Below are positions 1 through 11,700 of a stretch of DNA of 64,000 bases, piece after piece. The stretch is taken from the NCBI GenBank assembly GCA_025506515.1, contig CM046444.1:69667068-69731067 (forward strand), given 5' to 3'. The notes beneath the pieces are model-generated. The model ran no database searches. It was given only the letters and a program-made list of their open reading frames with translations, and was not told where the DNA came from. Each line of letters begins with the position of its first letter. Positions within the stretch are counted from its first letter, which is position 1. Source of the stretch: Flaveria trinervia (lineage: Eukaryota > Streptophyta > Magnoliopsida > Asterales > Asteraceae). The position numbers were made by a program, and so were the translations under genes.

Positions 1-252
1 TTTTCTTGCTGTTGGAAGGAGGTAGTTCATGGCAGCCCTTTGAGGTTGCCATATTGTGTTATTTTATGTACACAAAGCATGTCCATTCACATATGATGAT
101 CCTTTTTGTTTGGGTTTGTTTTACCATCTTAAAAGATCACTAAGAACATGAAATTTTCAGCTTTAAAATCGGTTTTAAAAACTACATATCCGCTGCGTTT
201 TCTGAAAGTTTAAATGGTTAAACATGGATTTTGTGTTCTAGCAAACCCGTCA
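1..252 (+). repeat. 3' end of a copia LTR related to element D
   Basis: This stretch aligns, with many substitutions and small indels, to the reverse complement of about 47805-48065, the LTR of copia element D. Shared blocks include the CCGCTGCGTTTTCTGAAAGT segment (about 186-205) and the end TTCTAGCAAACCCGTCA. It therefore lies in the opposite orientation to D, reading out at 252. The sequence after it is the LTR of gypsy element G1, so this copia LTR sits inside that LTR. The rest lies left of the window. Confidence 0.8.
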
Positions 253-527
253 ATAAACACTTATAAACCTTGAAATATTACCTTGAATTCAATTTCTATT
301 CTTCTTCTTTTTTTCAACAGAGAGTTCTACTCTCTTCCTTTCTCTCTCTCAAAAACCAATGCGAAAAGTGATGTGAAAAGGGGGTGGGCAGCTAAGTCAA
401 CCTTTACACCAACTTTTCAAGATTTTGTCCTTCTGGACGCTTTTAGTCCCTCCACTTGGGCTTTATTGCTTTTCTTTCTTTTATTCTTTATTTCTTGTCT
501 TTGTTTTTAAAATAACCGGGTGTTATA
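253..527 (-). repeat. G1 3' LTR, truncated
   Basis: Matches 5195-5476, the other G1 LTR, including the CTTTCTCTC tract and the ATAACCGGGTGTTA end. The terminal dinucleotide next to the polypurine tract reads TA where the partner LTR has CA. The outer part of this LTR is replaced by the copia LTR at 1-252. Confidence 0.85.
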
Positions 528-541
528 AGTCCACCCCCCTT
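528..541 (-). other. G1 polypurine tract
   Basis: The minus strand reads AAGGGGGGTGGACT directly before the 3' LTR. This is the expected primer for plus-strand DNA synthesis in an LTR retrotransposon. Confidence 0.75.
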
Positions 542-566
542 ATATAGGATTCGTCCCCGAAACCTG

Positions 567-1968
567 TTATTCCTCAAACAGACGAGGGTAATGCTGCCTC
601 ATCTCCTCCTCAGTTTCCCATGTAGATTCAGATCCATTCCTATGCTTCCACTGTACACGCACAAGAGGAACCACTTTATTCCTTAGTCTCTTCTCTTTAT
701 GATCGATGATTGCCACTGGTTGCTCTACATAATTGAGCCTTTCATCTACTTCGATGTCTTCTAGTGGAACAATCATGTCTTCATCAGCTAAGCACTTTCT
801 CAGATGAGATACATGGAATGTCTAGTGAATTCCACTTAACTCATCTGGTAACTCCAATCTATAGGTCACCTCTCCTACTTGAGCAATGATTCGGAAAGGT
901 CTTATGTATCTCAGGCTTAGCTTACCTCCTTTCCTGAATTGGATGATACCCTTCCAAGGTGAGACATTCAACATAACCCGGTCACCCACCTGGAACTCGA
1001 TCGGTCTGTGTCGTTTATTGGTCAGTCGAGCCTCAATGACCTTGACGCTCCCCAATTCCTTCTGACCAATATCACCCCAACAAACGGGTGTTCTGCATCT
1101 CCTACCGTATAGCATCTCATATGGTGGCATGCCAATGCTGGCATGATAGTTGTTGTTGTATGAGAACTCAGCTAACAGTAAGTGGTCATCCGAACTTCCC
1201 CTAAAATCAATCACACATGCCCGAAGCATGTCTTCCAATGTCTGAATGGTCCTTTCTGACTGACCATCAGTTTGGGGATGATATGCTGTGCTAATATGTA
1301 ACCTCGTCCCCATGGCATCGTGGAATTTCATTCAAAATTTACATGTAAACCAGGTGTCACGATGAGACACAATAGACACCCGCACACCTTAACGAGTTAC
1401 AATTTCCTTGATGAATAGATCCGCCAACCTCTCAAATGAATATGTCTCGCGAATCGGTAGGAAGTGAGCACTCTTCGTCAGACGGTCGACAATCACCCAT
1501 ATGGCATTGTACCCTTTCGGAGAACGTGACAACTTCGTTATGAATCCATGGTGATGTGCTCCCACTTCCATTCCGGTATATCTAAAAGTTGGATCTTCCC
1601 ATACGGCTTCTGATGTTCGGCCTTCACCTGTAAGCAAGTAAGGCACTTACTTACATACTCCACCACATCATGCTTCATACCCGGCCACCAATAATCTTTC
1701 TTCATATCTTGAAACATTTTGGTGGCACTAGGATGAATGGAGTATCGAGTCTTGTGAGCTTCATCCATAATTCTCACAGTAGATCCCCGAAACGAGGAAT
1801 CCACACCCGTCCAAATCGAGTTTTAACACCAAGTGTGTTTTCACCCAATTCCCCAACCAGACTTCTTGTCCTCTCAGAGTTAATATGATCTTCTTTTAGT
1901 GACTCATCTTGAAACTCTTTGACTTGCTTCATCACATCAGAGGTCATGATCAGTTGATATGCTTTCAC
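567..1968 (-). pseudogene. G1 integrase (broken)
   Basis: Integrase would insert the retrotransposon cDNA into the genome. Three frames cover it. 1538-1804 holds the HHCC zinc region (motifs YSIHPSATKM and CLTCLQVKAEH); 1389-1646 holds the start of the catalytic core with IWVIVDRLTK; 822-1331 holds the end of the core (YHPQTDGQSERT with the third acidic residue) and the DNA-binding C-terminus. 567-776 is the C-terminal tail with QPVAIID, VRVQWKH and STWE motifs. Frame breaks lie near 800, 1330-1390 and 1600, and the SDRDTRF segment with the second Asp is disrupted. The piece at 1774-1968 is the linker that follows RNase H. Confidence 0.88.
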
Positions 1969-2004
1969 CAGAATTGGCTAGGGCCTCTCCTTTCGGCTAA
2001 AAGC

Positions 2005-3245
2005 ATCAGCCACCACGTTGGCTTTGCCCGGATGGTAATGGATCTCACAATCATAATGTTTTATGAGCTCCAACCATCTTCTCTGCCTCATGTTCAGATC
2101 TTTTTGCTCGAAGAACTACTTCAAGCTCTTGTGGTCAGTGAAAATGGTGCACTTCGTCCCGTAGAGATAGTGCCTCCAAATCTTCAATGCAAAGACCACG
2201 ACCACTAGCTCCAAGTCATGAGTGGGATAATTGTCCTCATGAACTTTCAACTGTAGGGATTCATAGGCTATAACCTTCCCTCTCTGCATTAACACACACC
2301 CCAACCCTAAGTAGGAAGCATATGAATAAACCACCAAATCCTCGCTTCCCTCGGGTAATGACAGAACAGGAGCTTGAGTCAACCTTGCCTTTAACTCTTC
2401 GAATGCTTGCTCTTGAGCTTGACCCCATATAAACTTCACATCCTTTCGGGTTAACTTGGTTGGTGGAGAAGCGATCTTGGAGAAGTCCTGAATGAACCTT
2501 CGATAATATCCCGCCAACCCCAAGAAACTACGAATCTCGGATGGCGTTTTCGGAGACTTCCATTGCATCACTGCCTCCACCTTTGTGGGGTCTACCATAA
2601 TCCCGTCTGGATTCACCACATGACCTAAGAATTGAACTTCGCGCAACTAGAACGCGCATTGGAGAATTTGGCATACAACTTCTCCCTTCTTAATGTCTCC
2701 AACACCTCCTGAATATGACCGGCATGCTTTTATTCGCTCTTCGAGTAGATCAGAATATCACCAATGAACACAATCACTTATCTATCCAACATAGGCCAGC
2801 ACACCCGATTCATCAAATCCATAAAGGCAGCTGGTGCGTTAGTTAGACCAAAAGACATAATGAGGAACTTGTAGTGTCCATAACACGTATGGAAAGCTGT
2901 CTTAGGAATGTCTTGTTCTTTCACCCTCAATTGATGGTAGCCAGATCGTAGATCTATTCTCGAGAACCAACTGGCACCTTGGAGCTGGTCAAACAAGTCG
3001 TCAATCCTTTTCAGCTCTCGGTAGTTGATGCACATTCACATACTTTCGTCCTTTTTCTTAACAAACAATACCGCAGCACCCCACGGAGAGATACTCGGTC
3101 GGATAAATCCCTTATCCATTAACTCCTGTAATTGGCTCATGTGTTCCTTCATCTTAGTAGGAGCTAATCGATATGGTGCTTTGGCAACGGGTTGAACACT
3201 GGGTATCAAATCAATTTGGAACTCAATCTCGCGATCCAGTGGTGG
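2005..3245 (-). pseudogene. G1 reverse transcriptase and RNase H (broken)
   Basis: This copies the element RNA into DNA. The N-terminal RT part has the REIEFQIDLIP and ISPWGAAVLFVKKKD motifs; 2778-3035 has FSRIDLRSGYHQLR and MSFGLTNAPAAF; 2116-2646 has the RT thumb (FLGHVVNPDGI, RSFLGLAGYYRRFI) and RNase H. Two catalytic sites are hit. The FIDD box reads FIGD (minus strand GGT GAT near 2772) and the RNase H motif YSDAS reads YSYAS. A piece between MCINYREL and KRIDDLF is missing relative to G2. It could not work even without its stops. Confidence 0.9.
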
Positions 3246-3504
3246 AAATAAAACTCCTACTAGCACCGGAATCAAACAATACAGAGGCACAAGTTTGGTT
3301 TACTAGAAACATACCTGACATAACATCGGGATCAGCCTTGGCCTCCTCCCGGGTCTTGGTGTCAGCTCTAGCACCTGCCCTCTGCCCTCTTTCCTCCGGC
3401 TTCTTCTTCTCCGCTCCAGAGCTCTCCGCCCTCGGCTTCTTACAGTCCCTAGCGATGTGGCCAGGCTGGCCACACCGAAGCATACATTCATTCCCATCCT
3501 GCAC
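3240..3504 (-). pseudogene. G1 zinc knuckle and truncated aspartic protease
   Basis: The frame carries one CCHC-like knuckle (CGQPGHIARDC), a K/E/R-rich linker, and the start of the retropepsin with its active site LFDSGASRSFIS. The frame leaves the protease right after this motif and the sequence goes almost directly into RT. G2 (13351-13896) has two knuckles and a full protease ending in VVLGMDWL, so G1 lost one knuckle and most of the protease by deletion. Confidence 0.85.
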
Positions 3505-4579
3505 TCATCGGTATGCTCCCGTCCACATTTGTCACACCTTCTCAGCCCTGATCTTGACCACACCCCACGGTCGTTCACCTTCACCTTCTTGTTGTTTGGA
3601 GTAAAACCATCACGCCCAAACCTCTTCCCATTCCAGTTCCTACCATCCCCACTCGTCTTCTTTACCTCCACCACGGTCTCCCCCCTCGCTCATCATACAT
3701 CCTGCCTGCCAAATCCACCACTGATCGAAAGATACCTGCCTGAGCGGCAATCAGGTGCCTGCGAATGTCAGTCGGCAGTCATTGGATGTACCTTTTGATC
3801 TTCCTTGATACCGGTGTCACCTGATCCAGCACCAGCCTCACCATCTCATTGAATTTAGTGGTGTACTGCTGGTGGGTCATGGTTCCCACTTCAAGTTGCA
3901 AGAACACCCTCTCAACCTTGTCCATCTCCCGGTGAGGACAGAACTCCTCAATAACCAACTTCTTAAACTCCTCCTATCACATCTTCTTGATGGCTCTTGC
4001 ACCCTCACATTGGACAATATTGTCCCACCAACACAGAGCTGAATCAACGAAAGAGTGAGTTGCGAACTTCACCTTCTGGTCTTCGCGACACTCACTGATT
4101 TCCATGACGGCTTCCATCTCCCTTGTCCAGCGGTGAGCGGCAGCAGCATTGCCATTTCCATCGAAGGTCGAGGGCTTACACCTTCAGAACACTCAATAAC
4201 TGAATCCTCCGATTGCGGCCCCCACTACATCATCCTCCTCTTCATAAGACAACACAGCCTCAGGCTCTAGCTGTTCCTCCTCCCCTCTGCTTCCCTTGCC
4301 CGTTGATCCCCTTTAAGTCTCCTCCTCCTTCCTCTCATTGCTTCCCACAGCTCTGATGACCTCAGTCACCATAGATGGCAAGACTGTCTGCATGACCTGG
4401 TGTATTTCATCAGCAATCGCCTCCCTAGCTCAGGCATTCAGACTAGCATTCTCATTTTCTTCGCTCCGGCCATGAACCTCAGGGTTCTCATGGGTCATCT
4501 CAGGAGTCTTAGCACTTCTCTTGGTCACACGTGGACGACCTCTGCCTCTAGGAGGCTTGGAAGATTTCTGTCCAGCCAT
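3505..4579 (-). pseudogene. G1 gag (broken)
   Basis: Minus-strand reading from the ATG at 4577-4579 gives a short basic N-terminus (MAGQKSSKPPRGRGRPRV), then in changing frames a retrotransposon gag domain with an LCWWDNIV motif (about 4020-4040) and a downstream region ending VVDLAGRM near 3700. It is interrupted by at least four stops or shifts. Gag would form the virus-like particle that packages the RNA. Confidence 0.8.
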
Positions 4580-4916
4580 CTTCTAACACACTATAAGATT
4601 CAAACATTAATGCGGTCATTCAAGTTAACACTCAGTTTATGTCAAGTATAGTAAGTCCCTAATTACAGTGGCCAGTTGTGATTAGCCACTTACTTTACTC
4701 TTCATACCGCAAGCATTTCCTATCTTGACTTAATCAGTATCTAAATCTACTAAGAGCACATAAATCTAATAGCATGCGCACATAATATCGGTTAACATTA
4801 AGAAAAGACATACCTGATGCCACGTAGCTACTCGGGCTGACATCCTCCATTTGTCCCATTTTCAGTTTAAGTTTAGGTTTAAAATTTTTATCTAACCCAA
4901 TTCTCTTAAACTTTGT

Positions 4917-4929
4917 CTTTGATACCAAC
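4917..4929 (-). other. G1 primer-binding site
   Basis: Minus strand TTGGTATCAAAG, two or three bases inside the 5' LTR end CTTACA. It fits the 3' end of initiator tRNA-Met with one or two mismatches. Confidence 0.75.
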
Positions 4930-4930
4930 T

Positions 4931-5476
4931 TGTAAGGCCTCGTTCCCAATCATCATCCAACATACGGGTATACATACATAAACATTGTAAAATCATTTTA
5001 ATATATTTTCATCCCCCAAGAGAGTTTAAAACAAGTAAAAACTAGGGTCTAGAAACTCACCTGGTGCAACTTGGGTGTTTCTTCCTTCTAACCCGCTTGC
5101 AAATGAGTTCAAACACCTAAAAACACACCAACACACAGACACACGAACACACACAAGCATATAAGCACATAAGCATGTAACCGAGATCAAACCCGTCATA
5201 AACACTTAAAAACCTTGAATTCTTACCATGAATTCAATTTCTCTTCTTCTCTTTTCATCAACCGAGAGTTCTGCTCTCTTCCTTTCTCTCTCCCTCTCAA
5301 AAACTGAAGTGAAAAGTGATGTGAAAAGGGGCTGAGCGGCCATGCCCACCTTTGCACCAATTTTTCAAAAATTTTGTCCATTTGGACGTTTTTAGTCCCT
5401 CAACTTGGGCTCTATTGCTTTTCTTTCTTTTATTCTTCATATCTTGTCTTTGTTTTTAAAATAACCGTGTGTTACA
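4931..5476 (-). repeat. G1 5' LTR, 546 bp short form
   Basis: Bounded by TG (TGTAAGGCC, 4931) and CA (GTGTTACA, 5476). Both ends match the 1962-bp LTR of G2, but the sequence jumps from the equivalent of about 8390 to about 9845, so some 1.4 kb of LTR interior is absent. The repeat array starts immediately after it. Confidence 0.85.
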
Positions 5477-8360
5477 TTAGCAACAATAGTTTTTGCATGG
5501 ATAGTTATTTGCTTTACACAAGAACACTCAATGCTATGGAGTGTTGACTCTCTAGCATTATATAAAAATGCTAGTGAACAAATTTTTTCAAATTTGATTA
5601 TAATCATCATTGGAATCACACTAAATAATCACAAATGAATACAATATCTCTGCTTTAAATCAAAACCAAAATGAAACACAAAACAACATGAGTGACCCTT
5701 TAATTCAATCCTCTTATACCCAAAACTAATCCCGAACACTCCAAAACTAACTTCAAACACACTTGTCTTTAAAATCCATTAAATAAAAGCAAATGACAAC
5801 TCTTAATCTTCATAATACTTTAATGACATTCAATACAACGAAACTAGGTGTAAATGACCAAAAATGTTTGTATTGACTCAATAAGATTCGAGAATGAAAT
5901 TATAGACTGGTGCATCTAAGTGTTGATGAAAGCATAGCAAAATACATGGGAAAGAAACTAGTTATGCTAAATAATTAAACAACAATAGTTTTTGTGTGGA
6001 TAGTTATTTGCTTTACGCAACAACCTCCCATGCCAAGGTGTGTTGATTCTCAAGCATTATAAACATGCTCATGAACCAATATTATCAAATATTATTATAA
6101 TCATCATTGGACTCACACTAAATAAACAATAATGAATATAGTAACTCTTCCATAACTCGAAACCAAAACAAAACATAAAATAACACTAATGGCCCTTTAA
6201 TTCAATCCTCTTCTACCAAAAAATAATCTAGATCACTCCATAACTAACTTCAAACACTCTTGTTTTAAAAAATCGTTAAATCAAAGTAAATGACAGCTCT
6301 CAATCCCAAGAATCTGTTATTGACCATCAACGCAACGAAATTAGGTGTAAATGACCAAGAAATGTTTGTATTGACTCAATTAGATTCAAGAATGAAATTA
6401 TAGTGGGGGGATCAGTGTCATTAGACTCAAATAAGAAACAAAATGTGTCATCAATTTATGAGAAGTATAGTAAAGGTAACACTACCAAGTAAATAATATT
6501 TTCTTAATTCTCAATCAAAATTTTGCAATTGTAGATTGTTGCATCAAAGTATTCACAAAAGCATAACTAAATACATTGGAAAGAAACTATTTATGACAAA
6601 TAATTAAACAACAATAGATTTCGCATGGATATTTATTTGCTTTATGCAATAACCTCCAATGCTATGGAGTCTTGACTCTCAAGCATTTAAACATGCTAGT
6701 GAACCAATCTTATCAAATATTATTAAAATCATCATTGGAATCATACTAATTAATCAAAATAAATATAGTATCTCCTCTTTAACTCGAAACCAAATGAAAC
6801 ACAGAACAACACGAGTGTCCCTTTAACTAAATCCTTTTCTACCCAAAACTAATCCTGAACACTCCAGAAATAACTTCAAACACTCTTGTCTTAAAAATCC
6901 ATTAAATCAAAGCAAATGACAGCTCTCAATCCTCAAAATCCTTTATTGACCTTCAATGCAATTTAACTTGGTGTAAATGACCAAGAAATGTTTGTATTAA
7001 CTCAATAAGATTCAAAAATGAAATTATAGTGGGGTCATGAATGTAATCAGACTCAAATATGAAACAAAATGTTTCATCGATTTATGAGAAGTCTAGTATA
7101 GGTAACACTACCAAGTAAATAATATTTTCTTTAATCTCAATTAAAATTTTGCAATTGTAGATTGGTGCATCAAAGTATTCACCAAAGCATAACTAAATAC
7201 ATGTGAAAGAATATAGTTATGCAATATATTAAACAACAATAGTTTTTACATGGATACTTATTTGCTTCACGCAACAACCTCCATGCCATGCAGTGTTGAT
7301 TTGTAAGCATTCTAAACATGCACATGAACCAATATTATCAATCTTATTATAATCATCATTGGAATCACAGTAAATAATCACAAATGAATATTGTATGTCT
7401 TCTTTAACTAAAAACCAAAATGAAACACAAAACCACACGAGTGGTCCTTTAATTTTCCACTTCTACCCAAAACTAATCCTGAACACTCCACAACTAACTT
7501 CAAACACTCTTTTTTTAAAAAATCTATTAATCAAAGCAAATGACAGCTCTCGATCCCTAGAATCCTATATTGACCTTCCAGGCAAAGAAACTAGGTTTAA
7601 ATGACCAAAAAGCATTTGTTTTGACTTAATAAGATTCAAGAATGAAATTATAGTGGGGGAATGATTGTAATTAGACTCAAATAATAGAGAAAATCTATGA
7701 TTGATTTATGAGAAGTCTAGTAAAGTAACACTACCAAGTAAATAGTATTTTCTTAAATCTCAATCAAAATACATGGGAAAGAAAACTAGTTATGCAAAAT
7801 AATTAAACAACAATAGTTTTTGCGTGGATAGTTATTTACTTTACGCAACAAACTCCAATGCCATGGAGTGTTGATTCTCAAGCATTATAAAAATGCTTAT
7901 GAACCAATCTTATTAAATATTATTATAATCATCATTGGAATCACACTAAATAATCACAAATGATATAGTATCTCTTCTTAACTCGAAACCAAAGCAAAAC
8001 ACAAAACATCATGAATGGCCTATTAATTCAATCTTCTTCTACCCAAAACTATTCCTGAACAATCCACAACTAACTTTAAACACTATTGTCTTTAAAATCT
8101 GGTAAATCAAAGCAAATGACAGATCTCAATCCACAGGAATCCTTTATTGACCTTCGGCACAACGAAACTAGGTGTAAATGACCAAGAATATTTGTATTGA
8201 CTTAATTTGATTCAAGAATGAAAACATAGTAGGGTAATGATTATAAATAGACTCAAATAAGAAACAAAATGTGTCATTGATTTGTGAGAAGTATAGTAAA
8301 GGTAACACTACCAAGTAAATAATATTTTTTTAAATCTCAATCAAAATTTTGCAATTGTAG
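5477..8360. repeat. Tandem repeat array, block 1 (about 4.7 units)
   Basis: Units start at the anchor CAACAATAG at 5481, 5980, 6609, 7234 and 7808, spaced 499, 629, 625 and 574 bp. Each unit has the same succession: GGATAGTTATTTGC, ATGGAGTGTTGA, ATAATCATCATTGGAATCA, ACCCAAAACTAATCC, AAATGACAGCTCTC, AAATGACCAAGAA, GTAACACTACCAAGTAAATA and TTTTGCAATTGTAG. No coding potential is seen. The 499-bp unit lacks about 130 bp before GGTGCATC; the 574-bp unit lacks about 50 bp around GCAATTGTAG. Confidence 0.92.
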
Positions 8361-10322
8361 TGTAAGGCCCCATTCCCGGAGACCACACAGTTGGTCATTA
8401 GAACATTTTAATACATTAAACATTATAAATTTACAAGCTTAAGCAGTGGAATTATTTTAATAAAAGCCATTCATTTCATTAAAACACTATTGTTGAGCAA
8501 TACACTATTGTTTAATCGAATACAAAAGAATTGTTTTATTGCATTACAAAACAACAACAATCATAAGCATGAATGGATTTTAGTCTTTCCCTGACGAGTA
8601 GCTTCACCCTCGTGACATCCTTAGCAATATTTACCTGCCAACTGAAAATGTATAAAAGTCAGCGTTCCTAAGTGAGTTCTAGTATTAAAACTAATAAAAT
8701 ACTTCCTGTAAAGGTATACATATGAAAATATCTTTTTTATGAAAACTTCATCTCTTTATACATGAGCACGCATTAACTATACAATCAGATAATGCTTCAT
8801 CTCTTTACTGTATGCCTTGTTTACTCTGTATTCTTTTATCTTTATCTTACTGTCTATGTGGACCAATGAGCAATACCCTAAACTATATGCACAGGGGAAA
8901 TGGTGCTGGGCCCTCTATTCCCACAAGGGGCTCAAATACTGTATACAAGGCTGGCCCAGACACCTAGGGTAGGCTACAAAGGTCCGCCAATCTCAATTGA
9001 CCGGCCCCGTGTGCATCATAGCGTAGCTAACCCCCATCATGGTTGTGCTAACGACAACATGGTCATGCACCTCCTATAAGGTTGCAAGACTTGTTAACAT
9101 TCTAAATTAGTTTCACTTCTCTTCTTCATTGGTCTTTCACTTTATTATTAGTAATACTTTACGTTACGATAAAAAACACACCACGTAAAGTCACATAATA
9201 ATAGTAATAATAATAATAATATTAATTATAGAGAACAATCATAAGCCAATCATAATAATGCATGAAACCCAACATTAATAAGCCCTAGTCAGACCTCGGT
9301 GAAAACCCTAAAAGCACAGACTCCCAAAAATTCTGTAATAAATTCTAAGTGTTTAGGCGTTTTGACACGATTTGGGCGCATGAGCCCTGTTTGGGCGTTT
9401 CATCACTATGCAGGTGCATCAGCCAACACTTAACTGCTTTAACACTTAGGTGCATGAACCATTCAGACGCATGGACACTATTAGGGCGTATGGTCCATTC
9501 GGACGTATGGACACTTAGGTGCATGGGCTATTCGGGCGTATGGAAACTTAGGCGCATGGGCTATTCGGGCGTATGGGTACCATTTGGGCGCATGACCCTA
9601 CACTTAGTCGTCTGACTAATATTCTAGGCGCATGGACCACTATTCAGGCGCATGAATAAGACATAACATTTCTAAGGCATTTCCAAGCGCATGGGCCTTA
9701 CTTAGGCATATGAACCTCCTGCTCAACATGTTTTTAGGATATTTTCGAACCCAAATATCAAGCCTATTTGTTCTAAGCTTACCAAGGCTATCCTAAACAT
9801 GAATAACTTATAAGCATCGAAGAATCATCAAACATGCATAATACATACGGGTATACATACATAAACATTGCAAAATCGTTTTAATACATTTTTACCCCAA
9901 AGAAGAGTTTAAAAGAAGTAAAACCAGGCTCTAGAAACTCACCTTGTGCAACTTTGGGTGTATCTTCCTTCTAACCCGTTTGCAAATGAGTTCAAACACG
10001 TAGAAACCCACAAAACACACACACGAACACACAGAAGCACATAAGCACGTAATCGAGACAAAACCCATCATGAACACTTAAAAACTTCGAATTCTTACCT
10101 TGAATTCAACCTTTTCTTCTTCTTCTTCTTCAAACCCGCAGTCTTTCAGCTCTCTCTCTAGAACCGAAATGAAAAAGGTGATGTGAAAAGAGGGTGGGCG
10201 GCCATGCCCACCTTTACACCAACTTCTTTGTGCTTTTGTCCCGTTTTTTACTTTTTTAACCCCTCATCTGTTTATTGATGTTTCCTTCTTTTATTTACTT
10301 AAATAGAATAACCGGGTGTTAA
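8361..10322 (-). repeat. G2 3' LTR, long form (about 1962 bp)
   Basis: Begins TGTAAGGCCCCATTCC on the plus strand and ends ATAACCGGGTGTTAA beside the polypurine tract, where the last bases are mutated from the expected TTACA. It holds a short AAT run (9200-9225), a minisatellite with GGGCGTATGG motifs, and at 9840-10322 the part shared with the G1 LTR. Confidence 0.88.
9350..9700. repeat. Minisatellite in the G2 LTR (GGCGCATGG/GGGCGTATGG)
   Basis: Irregular tandem copies, about 15-30 bp apart, of TTAGGCGCATGGGCTATTC and GGGCGTATGG variants. The region is GC-rich against an AT-rich background. The same array occurs in the other G2 LTR at about 15000-15345. The plus-strand ORF across it (repeating MGYSGVW) is a by-product of the repeat. 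Confidence 0.85.
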
Positions 10323-10323
10323 G

Positions 10324-10338
10324 ATTCCACCCCCCTTA
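10324..10338 (-). other. G2 polypurine tract
   Basis: Minus strand TAAGGGGGGTGGAATC directly before the 3' LTR, nearly identical to that of G1. Confidence 0.75.
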
Positions 10339-10362
10339 TTTAGGTTTTGTCCCCGAAACCTA

Positions 10363-11700
10363 TTATTCCTCAAACAGATGAGGGTAATGCTGCCTCATCT
10401 CCTCCTCAGTCTCCCATGTAGATTCGGATCCCTTCCTGTGCTTCCACTGTACACGCACAAGAGGAACCACTTTATTCCTCAACCTCTTCTCTTTACGATC
10501 GATAATTGCCACTGGTTGCTCCACATAATTGAGCCTTTCGTCTACTTCGATATCCTCCAGTGGAACAATCATGTCTTCATCAACTAAGCACTTTCTCACA
10601 TGGGATACATGGAATGCCAGATGAATTCCACTTAACTCATCTGGTAACTCCAATCTATAGGCCACCTCTCCTACTCGAGCAATGATTCAAAAAAGGGCCT
10701 ATATACCTTGGGCTCAACTTGCCCCGCTTCCTGAATCAGATAATACCCTTCCATGGTGAGACCTTCAACATAACTCGGTCACCCACCTGAAACTTAATCG
10801 ATCTGTGTCGTTTATCAGCATACGACTTCTGTCTATCTTTGGCTACCTTCATGAAGTCTTTAATCTTCTCAAGCTTCTCAGTCGTAGCCTCGATTACCTC
10901 GACGCTCCCCAATTCCTTCTGACCAATATCACCCCAACAAACGAGTGTTCTGCATCTCCTACCGTATAGCATCTCATATGGCGGCATACAATGCTGGCAT
11001 GATAGCTGTTGTTGTATGAGAATTCGGCTAACGGTAAGTGGTCATCCCAACTTCCCCCAAAATCAATCACACATGCCCGAAGCATGTCTTCCAATGTCTG
11101 AATAGTCCTTTCTGACTTACCATCAGTTTGGGGATGATAAGCCGTGCTAATATGGAACCTCGTCCCCATGGCATCGTGGAATTTCTTCCAAAATTTAGAT
11201 GTAAACCGGGTGTCACGATCAGACACAATAGACACCGGCATACCATGACGAGTTACAATTTCTCTGTTAAATAGGTCAGCCAACCTCTCAGATGAATATG
11301 TCTCGCGGTTTGGTAGGAAGTGAGCACTCTTCGTCACACGGTCAACAATCACCCATATGGCATCATACCCTTTTGGAGTACACGACAGCTTCGTAATGAA
11401 ATCCATGGTGATGTACTCCCACTTCCATTCTGGTATATCCAAAGGTTGAATCTTCCCATACGGCTTCTAATGTTTGGCCTTCACCTCTAAGCAAGTAAGT
11501 CACTTACTCACATACCCAACCACATCACGCTTCATATCCGGCCACCAATAATATTTCTTCATATCTTGATAATTTTCGTGGAACCAGGATCAATGGAGTA
11601 TGGAGTCTTGTGAGCTTCATCCATAATCTTCACCCGTAGATCCCCAAAACGAGGAATCCACACCCGTCCAAATCGAGTTTTAACTCCAAGTGTGTTTTCA
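10363..11700 (-). pseudogene. G2 integrase (broken)
   Basis: 10894-11442 holds an uninterrupted catalytic core with all three acidic residues: D in WVIVDRVTKS, D in SIVSDRDTRF and E in DGKSERTIQT. 10736-10987 (shifted frame) and 10363-10665 hold the C-terminal DNA-binding part and tail (FHVSHVRKC, STWETEEEM). The zinc region upstream is damaged: the usual IHPG reads IDPG and stops follow (11470-11600). The core is better kept than in G1 or G3, but the gene is not functional as a whole. Confidence 0.88.

Larger units (their letters stand above)
253..5476 (-). mobile_element. G1: degenerate Ty3/gypsy chromovirus-like LTR retrotransposon
   Basis: Minus-strand element read from the 5' LTR (4931-5476), through PBS (4917-4929), gag, protease, RT, RNase H, integrase and polypurine tract (528-541), to a 3' LTR that is cut at 252. 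The order PR-RT-RH-INT is that of Ty3/gypsy, and the integrase C-terminal region resembles the Tekay/Del chromovirus type. Compared with its relative G2 it has a short LTR and deletions in the zinc-knuckle, protease and RT regions. Every coding segment has stops or frame breaks, so it is a dead copy. Confidence 0.9.

Noticed and set aside
3173..3798. Plus-strand ORFs opposite G1 gag and protease (also 13807-14149 in G2)
   Set aside because: Both are antisense to conserved gag-protease coding sequence, and their similarity follows from that.
5477..8360. Host exons or small RNA genes in the tandem array
   Set aside because: No sustained ORF, no tRNA-like fold or splice pattern; all segments recur in every unit.
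9349..9615. Repeat protein with MGYSGVW units (also 15049-15255)
   Set aside because: Translation of the LTR minisatellite, with no start context and no relative outside the LTR.
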